A stretch of DNA of 64,000 nucleotides from positions 1 to 64,000 of IMG/VR virus record IMGVR_UViG_3300025601_000016, one strand, 5' to 3'. The notes under the pieces were generated by a model. The model had not been told where the DNA came from and made no database searches. It was given only the letters and a program-made list of their open reading frames with translations. This stretch comes from a virus. Below are positions 26,346 to 38,300 of the stretch, in pieces. The stretch's first letter is position 1. Each line of letters begins with the position of its first letter. Made by a program: the position numbers and the translations under genes.

Positions 26346-29300
26346 ATGAGCGATAATGTTCTTAGAAAGCAGCTACAACTGCTTGGTGAGGAATCCTTAA
26401 AAAACGCTACAGAGCCTACAAGGCCCTCTTACCAACCCCTATCTGTGCGACAAGCAATAATAGGCATAGGTCCTCAAGAAGAGTATCAGCTCGATCGCAA
26501 TGCTCTTACGGGAACTGAGTTTAGACGCAAATACGGCGAAGTCCTCTATAAAAGAGACTATGAGTCTTATGCTCCTGGATCAAATAAAGGTCCTTATTCG
26601 GATGCAGCACTTGAAGCTCGTAGTCGTACTACTGGTGAACATGTAAATGACGCTAGCCGTCAGGTAGCCGCAGGAGTAGTTGGCCTTGGTGGAATTATTG
26701 CTAACTTTGGTTTGCTGACAGTAAGTGCTTCACAAAACTACAGCCCAATTACTCTTGCCAACAATATGACTGGTGTTGTTGAACCAAAAGTAGACTCGAG
26801 AGAAGCCAGAGCCAAGACCCAAGAGTTTACTAAAAAAATTCAAGAAGAAATTTTGTCTGGCGAAACTGCTTCAATGAAAGCAAAGACAGATGTAGCGCAA
26901 AGACAAAGAGACATATTGTTTGCGGACTCTGAATATAAATACGAACAAACAAAAGCAGCCAGAGATCCTAATGACAAAATAGGTCAGTTTTTTGATGCAG
27001 TAGGTAAATTTGGTCGCGATTCTGCTATTGAAGCAGCAGTACTTGACAATAATCCATCCGTAAAAGGCAAGCTTGTAGCAGAGGCAATAGGTTCTACGGG
27101 ACCTGCTCTTTTGGTTACAGGCGGTACGTCTGCTCTTGGTTCCAGACTTCTTGCCGCAACCACCCTGAAAGCAGGGACTAAAGAGGTTGCTAAACGAGGA
27201 ATTACATCGTCGACTATTGGTCTTATAGAAGGCCAGGGTGCTTACAATGGAGCAATTGCTGAAGTAAACGCAATGACTCATGAGCAGCTCATGAAGTCTC
27301 CTGATTACAAAGCCCTTATTGATGCTGGTTGGTCTGAAAAAGACGCTAAGATTTATATTGCAGATAAAGCTGGTGTTAGAGCACAGCTTATACAAACAGC
27401 TCTGGGTACTGCTGCAGGCTATGGTGTTGCAAAATTTGAAGCAGCACCTTTCAGTAGAGCAGTCACTGCCAAAAATATTAAAACAGTTGCTTCTCAAACA
27501 ATCGAAGAAACATGGCAGGGTGCCACGGGTCAACTATCCTCTAACCTAGGTATAAGAGAATACGCAGATCCTAACAAAAACCTTACGGCTGGTGTTGGTC
27601 AAGCAGCTACACAAGGTTGGATAGGCGGTATGTGGTCAACACAGATCATTACTGCTCCGCCTTTGCTTGCTCACGCAGTCGGCAAAGTTGCTAATAAAAC
27701 AGGATCTATTGCAAAGTACGGCATTGCAATTCTAGCTGATAAGCAAAGAGCCAGAATGGAGCAAAGAGGTCCTCTTGGCGATAAGGCTATTCAGGAAAGC
27801 ATCACTATTTTTGATGACATTGTCACTAAAGCAAACGGCATAGCTGTAGACAGTCAAGAGATTCTCGCCGCTGAGCCAGGTAGCATTGAACCTGCAGCTT
27901 TGGACGAGCTTCTAGCAAATCTAGAGCAGGTCAAACAAATTCCAGATGTCTTTATTGACACTGAATCTGACGTTTATAAAGCACGCACAGAAAAATTCAG
28001 TGACGATGTTATCCCTGGTTCCAGACTGGCTACACTCCAGAATGTCCTAAAAAAACTCGTTGCTGATCCTAAAAGCAAAGACGCGTATAAAGACAGTGAT
28101 CAACTGATTGCTGCATCTGAATTTGCTGTCGAAGAATGGGCTGCAGTTCAGGAGTTCAGAGATACTGTGCCTGACTTTGATCTAGAAGCTGCGGCAACTG
28201 TTGAACCAAATACCGCAAAGCCTGAGCCCACAATGGCTCAAGTAGCTAAGATGACTCTGGATAATCTTTTGCAAGGACGTGCCTTTGTTCAAGGCATTGA
28301 AAAAGCAAATGAAGTCCTTAACACATCTAACAAAACGAGCGCCACGGTTCGTGATGTTATGGAAAACCCTGTTGGCACCAAAACAGAGAGACTGAACAAC
28401 ACAGACACCTCTAAGTTTACGCCAATTCAGCTCAAAGCACTTGAAGTTGCTAAGGCTGCACAAGCGCCTGGTGAGTCAAAAACAGGAGCTACACAGAAAA
28501 GCCTGGAGCAAACCGATAATACTACGGAAGAAGTCAGAAAACAGCTTCTTTTCCAACCTACCAGTCAGCCGTATCGTGAAGTACCTTCTGTTAATAAGCT
28601 TTTGTCCATCATATTCAAAGGTGCTGAAAGAGCGTCTAGAGCTTCTGATGGTGAAGCTAAGTCTGAAGGTATAGAGTCTTCAGTTGCGGCAGAGCGTTTG
28701 CAGAATCTGGTTCAAAACCAAATCAACAAAGTAAATGCTGGATTTGAGTCAGAGATATTTATTCCACTTAATCCTGGAAAAGACGGTAACATAAAATACG
28801 AAACTCTTCGTCAGGATGGCGGTGGCTTTTCGACAAAAGAAGACGGCAATGCTATTTATGTTAACCCTAAAAATGCAAGTTCTTTAGAAACGTTTCGTCG
28901 TGTCATTGATGATACGAACACAGGCATTCGCGTGTTTAATGAAGCTTTGAAACAGTTTCCTGAGCTGTTCCCAGAAGGCACAAAACCATTCACGGAAATA
29001 GCTGCAAGATCTGCTCCGGAGGTTTCTACAAAAGATGTCCCTAAGAAATCTAAAGATAAAAAAGCCAGTCAAGAAACCGCTGATCGGAACAATACCGATG
29101 ATGGCAGGGATAGTTCTGTTCCTGGTTCCACTGCTGCTTCTGTTGCTAAAGACAATCTCACCAAGGTAGGTTCAGATGTTCTGAGTCTTGATGAGCTGTT
29201 TGGTGATCAGCCTCTTACGACTATAGAACAAGCTCTTGATTACCTGTCGTCGCTTAAAAATCTGACAGCTACTCAAAAACAAATCAAACTTCTCATTGAG

Positions 29301-32300
29301 AAGAGTGCTGTATTCAAGCTGAATCCAGACATCAAAGTCAGACAGGGTACTTCAGCAGAGGCTGTCTCCAAATCAGATGGTTGGTTTGACCCAGCTAAAA
29401 ATGAGATCGTTGTATTCAATGACTCTATTTCTGATTTGCTGCATGAGATGTTTCATGCTGTCACATTAGAGGTTTTGAATCAAAACCTTCTTAAAGTGGA
29501 AGCACAAGGAGAAGCTCGTACAGACGCTGAGAAAGCTGCTCAAGAGCTTTGGAACTCTGCTCGAGGCTTTCTCGCTTTGGAACCAGAAAACGCTACCATG
29601 GAGCGCGTCCAAGCTATTATGGATGCATTGATTGATGACAACGAAGACCGCGGCGGTATTCAAGGATACGTGTACGCAATCAATGAGTACATGTCTTATG
29701 GTCTGACTAAAAAAGAAGTGTCAGATCTTAAAACCGAAAACGAGTATGCACGTCCTTCAATTGCTGCGGCCGTTAAAGTCTTCATTAAACGTATGTTCAA
29801 TGTAGGCCCTAGTTCTTCTATTTTTGATGAAGTCTATATGCGGTCAAGCATTCTGGCTCTTGATGAGACAACCGCCAAAGCTATTCAAAAAATCAAAAAC
29901 AAGGCTGCTAAAAAAGAAGCCAAGAAAGCACCAAAAAAAGACCCTATCCCTGTTGAGACAGCGGCACCGATTGAGGAAGCCACGCAGCCGAAGGCTGACG
30001 TGGCTGACGAAGTTGCCGCGGTGGATTCTGCTTATATCACCCAGAGTGAATCTGCTGTTGCTGCTGTCAAGGAAGCACGAGATAAGACTCGTGAATTGCT
30101 AAGTAAGCTTAATTTCAAGTTTGAAGATACTTCTGACGTTAGTCTTTTGAATCTTGAGCGTATTGCCAGTAAATACATTACAGGTCTTCATAACGATGAC
30201 CCAGTATTTTTGGATGAAGCTTCCAGAGCTCTTTCGTATGCGCTTTACACAGACATAAATGAATCTGTGAAGGTTAAGATCCCACGATCTGTAATCGAGA
30301 CATCTCTTCGTAGCTGGCTTGAGACCGGAACTCCTCCGAAAATCGACAAAACAGTTTGGACTGCCATTATCAATTCACTGAATAAATTGATGTCATTTTT
30401 CAGTGGCAAAGAGTTTGTTAACATTGAACGCGCACTTGCAGACACAATTACAGGAATCACTACAAGCCGCGATTATTCTTTCAAACCCCAGGCTGGGTTT
30501 GAGAAACTAGTCTTCCAAAAAGAGATGGGTAACAATCCTCTTGCAGTTCAAGTACTCACATCTTTGATCAAATCAGGGCTGAATTTTACTCTTACTGGCT
30601 CTGTGGCGTATGCAGACCAAGTTCCTATATACCGTAAAGCAAACAGCCCGCTGCATGATGTAGATCTGCTTTTTAAACCTGATGATGTGGATGCAGCATT
30701 TGAATGGTTTTCAAACGGAGACCCCGAAAATTGGGGTGATGCCAAGACACTTTATACATTTACTCCAGGTGGAGTTAAAGTCATAGGTCTTGCGGTTGTG
30801 CCTGCTGGGTATGAAATTAGAAACGTTAGCTCTACTTGGAATGTTAAGGCAAACAATCCTCAGCGTAGTTATGATGTGCATGACAAAAAAACAGGCGAAA
30901 AAGTAGGCAGCTACTTTTTTCTTCGTGGATCCAAAGAAACATTTGAAGGTATCGCAGGTATTACTATTGATTTGATTGCAGAGGTTAGAGAGTCAAAAAT
31001 ACCTCAGACATTTAATCATAACGGGAAATCATTCACTATAGACGTCTCTAGTTACGTTGGTGGCTTTGCTGCTAAGCTGAGTATGCTCCGTCCTAAAGAC
31101 GTAGTTGATTTTAAAGCTGTGGTTCCTCCTGTTAGACAGGTTATCAGTGATACAACCGAAGAAACAAAACCAACTGCTGTCAAAAAAGATGAACCAAAGT
31201 TTAAAAGCCAAAAGCGCGCTTTTATTGCAAAACACGAAGCTATGGAAAAGTTGCTTAATAGGCAGAAAAACAGAACTGATCTGAGCGATAAAGGTAAAGA
31301 AAAGCTTAAAGCAGATCTGCTTGTTTTAGCTGAAAACAAAGTTCTTTACGAAGCATACAAAGCTGATCTTGAAATGGGCACAGACACTCAGCCTGTTGAT
31401 CCAGTAGTTACTAATACAACAACACCATCTGCTAAAGCCGTTACGCCAACAATCGTTAAAAAAGACGAACCAAAATTTAAAACCCAAAAGCGCATTAGCC
31501 GTGCAGATCTAAAAACCAATCCAGATACTTTGTATTTGTTTGGTGATAACGACCAAGGCAAAGGGTTAGGTGGACAAGCAAAAGAGATGCGGGGCGAGCC
31601 TAATGCTGTAGGTATACGCACCAAGAACTCTCCTTCTACAAAACCTGAAGCATTTTGGTCTGACGATACTTACGAACAAAACAAAGAGAAGCTCAATGAG
31701 GATTTTCAGCGTGTTGTAGATCATATTAAAAATGGGGGCAAAGTTGTCATCCCTCAAGATGGTCTTGGCACAGGGTTGTCTGATCTATCTAATAAAGCAC
31801 CTAAAACACTGGCGTACATAGAAGCTGTTCTTGTTCGCCTAGAGGCTTTGAGTCAAGGTGCTGTTCCTAAAGCAGCGCCAACAGTTTCTACAACTAAATT
31901 GAATTCTGCAAAAAGCAGAAAAGATTTACGCTTTGGAGTCACTCGTTTAAGAGACGCTGAAGGCGAGCTTTCAAACAATTATACAGTCGAATTTAATCCT
32001 GAATGGACTGCTCGTATTGAGAAGCTTATTGCAGATGACCAAGATCCTTTTGGTTCAAATTCTTATCTAAACAGTTTTCTCAATAAAGAGGTTTTTGCTC
32101 TTTTTGAAAAAGGGAACACTAATTCTATAGACCCAAGCGGTGGTGAATTTTTTAATGGTAAATTTCATTTTACTACAAACTGGAATTCCTCAGACGCCAG
32201 TATTCAAGAAGAATATTTCAATCCGTCTCCTGATAATCTAGATTTCTTCAAAGAGGGTACTTCACCTAATAATACGATGGAGACTCCAAACGAATCTATT

Positions 32301-35300
32301 TCTTCTCAAGAAGAAAGAATGGATCAGCTTGGAGATCAGGTTCTCAAAGCTGAGTTTGAGATCATTCCTGGTGAAGAGAATACGTATGTTGCTACGTTTA
32401 AAGACAAACAGCTTACTCGAAAATTTGAGGATGCAGATCAATATACTGCAAGTGTTATGGCAGCGAATAAAGATCTTCGTAATCATTTCGAATCAGTAGT
32501 CTTGTCTGCATTCGATGAAAGGATTGCGGAGCTTTTCCCAGAAAACACTCAATTTGATGAGCTAGAATGGGGTGGAGATTCTTTTACTTTTTACGCAGAT
32601 CAGCAGCCGTTGATTAAAGCAGCGCCTACCGAGGATGTCGCGCCGACATCCGAGGCTGCTGCGTCAACGCAAGAATTCACTAACAACAACCCTCCTCCTC
32701 TTGACAGTGATCCTAGAGATCAACAGTCGCCTGCCCAGGCTACGCCTGAGCCGGCTCCTGTTGAACAAATTGCCATAGAAGCCAACGAAGAAGATCTGGC
32801 AGCTTTGGCAGAACAGGCTGCGGCTGACTTTAAAAGACATCAAACCTCTCTTGAGGAAGATGCCAAGATTGTTGAAAACGAAGAAGAGCAGGCTAAAAAA
32901 GAGCGCCCTCCAGCTCTTGATTATCTTAATGATACTCTTGTCAAAGACATTGATGGTAATTCACCATTTACAACTGCATACGAAGTACGTCCTATTCTCC
33001 AGCCAGGAGAAGACGTTATAGATTTAGTCAACACAACTGACTACGAATACAAAGTTGATGATCTGGTTGTTAAAAGCCTCAGAGCAACAATGAGGAATTT
33101 GGAAGAGGTTGCTGAAAACGTTCAGAAACGTCTTTTAGATCCAGAAAATAAGCTGAATCAACCCTATAGTGGGAAGATACAATCAACGTATTTTGATCTG
33201 CTTAGACAAAACCAAGAAGGAACTATTGACGAGAACAGTAGAGATGTTCTTAATCTTCCTATTGGTAGAGCCCTCTCTATCATAGAAGCAGAAAGCGTAG
33301 ACGCTCCTCGCTATGATGAGCATCTTTTGAGACTAGCTACATTGGCTGTTCTTGATTACCTCATGAACAATTCTCGTTCAGGCGGAATCTACAAAAATAA
33401 AGACATCATTGACGTTCTTAACCTAGATCAGAACGATCAGATCACAGGCGTAATGCGGGAAGTTGCCAATCACGGTCGTGGTATGGGTGACGTCATTGAA
33501 AGCGTAGGCTTGGCTATCAGAGAGTTCTGGGGAGCAGCTCCTGTTAAAGGAGTGTCTACAACTCAAATCAAAGGAATTTCAGAAGGCATTGCCGCTGAGA
33601 TTCTTGATGTCATGAACACAATGAGTGATCCTGCTGATCTTGAGACTATGTGGGTTAGTAGAAAGTCTACTGAAGTAAGAAGAGACGGCCGTGATAACCA
33701 AACGTTTATCACTTATAAAATAGGCCCTGCTTTTGAAAAGCTATTTGGTTCTTCAAAAACGATTCTTCGTGACACACTAATTACTCCAAGAAGCGAAACA
33801 ATCGAGTCGCAAATAGGTAAGCGTTTCACTGTAAGTGAAATGCAAAATACGCTGAAAAAAGATAAGAGAGTAATGCTCTCTGATGAAAAATGGCGTTCAG
33901 GTAAAGTCCAAATGGATACGCCATATGGCGTCTCAACTGCCATGACTAGAATTATGAATACCCTTGGTAAAGAGGGTATGAAAAAAGCTCTTGGTTATGT
34001 GGATCTTTCAGACCCAGATAAGTTCTGGAATAGCGAACACAAAGCTTCAATAGAAGGCCGCAACCTTAGTATTGAGTATGCGATCGACAACACAATTGAT
34101 TTTGGTAAGCGCGTTGCTGAATGGGCAGAAAAAAACAACAAGACTGTTGAAGAAGCTGAAATCTTTTTCAAGATTAAGATTTCAACAAACGGTCGTTACT
34201 ATCAGCAAGGGTTCAATCCACAGAACGACAAGCTTGCTCGGGAGATGTTTGCAGCATCCAGAACAAAGGTTGATCTCACAGACCCAGAAGCATTGCTCTT
34301 CCTTAAAACTGCTGTTTTGCAGGCATGGGACAACGGTTATAAAATCGAAGACCTTGGCCCAATTGCGTCAGCTGCAGTTGTAGATAAGCTTTTGAACGGC
34401 GAGACAATTATTGATGAAGCAGGTAACACTGTAGTCACGCCAGGTATTTTGAGAGCTGTTGTTAATTCTTTAAAAGTAAACGGACCTGAGACAGCTAACG
34501 CTATTGTTAAATTTACTGCCAGTAAAGACGTAGAGCAATCAGCAAGATTGCTTAAAGCTCTGGATCTGCTTGCTCAAGTCGAGTTGGCGCAAGAACAAGG
34601 CCTAACTGAGCTTACTACAGATCTGCCTTTGGAGATTGACGGTAAAACTAACGGTCCAGGTACGAATGCTGTTCAGAATATCATTGAAAGATTTACTGTT
34701 GCTGAAATGGAAATGAAAAGAAGAATCGGTCTCTTTCATGGGGCAGGTTCTACAGATCCACAGGACATTCAGACATACACAAAGTTTAGAACACAGCATC
34801 AAAACAAAGGTCCTTCTGCAGATCTTTACATGGCAGTTGGTGAGACGATGTCTCACACAGTCATGGATCTGCGTAAGAGACTTATTGAAAACGTAGGCGA
34901 AGGTCGTACTGCAGCCAATCCTATTACTTCTAAGAATGCTGTTAAAGCTCTTGATACTATTCTTGAGTTGTTTGCTGAAGTCGGTGATGTGGTTATCAAT
35001 CCGCCAAAAGACGCAAACACCCCTGGAAGCATCTCCATTAAGCGCGCAGGTACCAAGCAACCCATCACAGCTTCTTTGTATGGTTCTGGTGCTGCAGCCA
35101 TTGCTGCGAGCCTTCTAAACGCTCTTAACCAAGTGATAGCAGCTGAGATCACTGACAGCATGGCCACGGGTAAAACTGACCGTATTAGGTCTATGGCTCA
35201 AAAAATAGATCTTCTTAGTAGTATTCGCGTCAAAGAATTTGAAGGTTCATACACTGCTTACGATTCGCAGAATATGAACGTCACTAACAAAATCATGACG

Positions 35301-38300
35301 CTTAACAAAATTATTGCTCAGTTTGATAACTCAAATAAGCCTACTAAAGAACGTCAAGAACAAATCAAAAAGTATCTTGCTATTTATAAGATGCAAAATG
35401 TTCAGTTTCATAGACTGAGAGATAACATAGCTGCTCTCTATGTTTTGCCGTTTAAAGAAGCTCTTTCTATGAATGTCGGCAGATCAGTAGCTGTAGCCAA
35501 CAATGCTCTTTCTAAAGCTGCAGGCCATCACGGAGATCTTTACGCAAGAATTGTTAATGATCAGTTGTTTGAATTGGTTCGTGTTCAGAGAATTCCTATT
35601 AATGAAAGAACCAAAGAAGAGCTGAAGATAGACAGCACTAACTTTTTGCGTAAAAATGAAGAACTCTCTGTTGAAAGCTTTAATAAAGTTTTGGATAAAA
35701 ACAGAAAATTTGCGCCTATCATAGACATGGGTGCGACTGTTTTTGATCTATCCAGCAAAGATAGTGAAACTACTACTGATGTAAAAGACAGACGAAAGCA
35801 GGCCCTGGAGTATAACAAAAAAGCACAAGAAGAAGGTGCACCATTTAGAGAAGCTGAGCCTAGCTTTACACCTAACGTTCAAATGCAAAACAAAATGACG
35901 CCTTTCTCTAGAAGGCCTACTGTTGCAGGTGCTGGTGTTAAGATTTTGTCTTATCTTACCATTGCCGGCGCTGACGTTTTTCTTATGAATGGCGCTTTTA
36001 ATGACCCACGTTTTCCTTCAGGAATTCTCGCAGTACATGACGGCGCAGAAGTAGGTATTGATCCTGCAAAATTGAAAATAGCGTCTCAAGTAATAAACGA
36101 GGTTATTTGGAATTCATGGCAGACTAACACTATTGAATCTGTGCTTGCTGATCTAAAAAATCTTGAAGAGCTCGATTCTCAACTTAGAGAGCTTGGTGCT
36201 TATGGAATGATGACTGCTGGTAAGAGACCACAGCCTCTTATGGCAGCAATTGAAAGAGCCAAAGCTGATCTTCAGGGCATGGCAAATATGAGAGAAGCTC
36301 GTATCATAGCCATGGATAAGGTTGCTGCTACAGTAGACGGTGGCCCTGGTGTAGGCGCTCCTTATGTAAAAGAAGGCAAGGAATTCGGCGTAGGCGAAGA
36401 CCAAAAAATGGTCGACTACCTTAATGAAGAACTTGATTCTGCTCTTGAGATGATTGAAGCAGCCCAAGACTTTAATGCTACAGAAAGAGCAGAAGGCAAA
36501 TTCCTTGAAACTTTTGAAAAAGAGGCTGTAAACGGATCTCAATTCAGAAAGTTATTTGAAGCTTCTGAAGATAAAAGCGCCTCTGCATTTATAGCTATTC
36601 TTGGATCTCAAATTAAAGACCCAAGACAACAAGCTACTTTTGATGACATGGTTCAGTCTAGAGCCATGAAAGAAATTCTAGCCGCCGGACTTAAAATCAA
36701 TGTCCAAAAAACAGCCAATAAACCCGGAGAATACTTCAGCAAAGAAAAAGTTCTCAATATAAGAAACATGACGGTAGAAACAGCTTTGCATGAACTTGTT
36801 CACGCAACTACTGTTTACCAAGTCATGGCTCACTTTGCCGATCGAGAAGGTGACACAAACAAAGATCGTGTCATGGCGATTAAACGTCTTGAAAGCCTGA
36901 TGAATGATTTTCTACTTCGAGACCTGAACCCAGGCAGTGCAGAATTTACAGTTCAAAAACTCCTTCAAGGTACTTTGGATTTGAATCCTGAGCCTGAAAT
37001 AGGTCTTTCATTGGCTCTTCTTGAGTTCATGGCTTATTCGCTTAGTAACCAACAGCTGATTAATCGCGCTGCTAAAACTCAAGCCACTGACGTGATGTCT
37101 ATTGCTAGAGTAATGGGTGAAAAGGTCATTCAGGCGATGCGTCGCTTGCTTGGATTTACATCCAATAAAGTCTTTGATCACATCAGGTTTAATACCAAGA
37201 TTATTATGCAATCTGGCATTAACAATGTCATTGAAAGCAATCTTCAAAACAGAAACACTGTTCTTGATCAGATACTGGATAACGCAGTAGACCTTACGTC
37301 TCCTGAAGAAACCAGAAGAATGGAGCTTCAAAGGCTCTTTACTAAGCAAGTAGACGCTTATCTGTCAGAAAAGAGAGCTAACAATTCTATTCTGGAAAAC
37401 GACACCAGAATCGCTCAAAGACTTGCTGAGTATTCAAGTGCAGAACTAGAGTCCATGAACGCTCTGAGTCGTCTTGGAGCAGCTGGGTTCACTATAGAGA
37501 GCGCGCAGGACGTGCTTCTGTTTAAGTCTCTTCAGGCCATGTTCTCGATGGATCTCAAGCTAGACAAGCTAGCTCGTATTGAGGCCCAAAAAATATTTGA
37601 AGCTGTCTCAGACAAGCTGTCCCCTGAAAACTTTCTTAATGAGATGGGGACTACAGGCCCTGAGGCTACTCAAAGCCAGGAACAGCGAGCAGAGAGGATG
37701 TATCAAGCCGTTATCGGTTTGCCATTCACTGAAGCTGAGACAGACATTGTCATGAAACCTGGGTCAGACGGCCGCGGTATGAGCGACAGATTGTCTGTCT
37801 TCTTGGCTCTCTCTCAAACCAGTCCTGAATTTAGAAATGTGTTGGGAGCAATTGATTTTGATTCTCTGAAGCTCAATACAAATAGCTCAGAAACTGGCTT
37901 GGATGGTGTTCTCACTAACATCACTGAAAAGACAATCAACACAGTCAATGCAAGAGTCATTGGATCCAATACAGCAAACCTTTCAACAAAAGTAGGTTTG
38001 GATATTCTAGCAGAGCAGTTGCTTCAGTATCGTGCTGAAGCTGCCATGGAAATTGAAAATCAAGGCTCAGGCTTGCTCAATAAAGCAAACGCTGCTGTCA
38101 GAGGCGTACTTGATAAGTATGGTGTAAATGGCGCAATTGATTCTGCTGCTGACTTTTCTACCCAGCTTTTGAATAACCCTGCTGTTCCAAATTCAATTGT
38201 TAACCTGCTTTCAGAAATCCGCGGCATCACAGACGACACAAGACTTGTCTTTGAAAAAGTAAAAAAAGCAAAACAAGAAATCTCTGTTGTTCGTCAGGAG

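Noticed and set aside
26871-27533. 220-codon antisense frame inside the vRNAP gene
   Set aside because: Cys/Phe/Ser-rich composition typical of an opposite-strand shadow; fully inside a well-supported gene.
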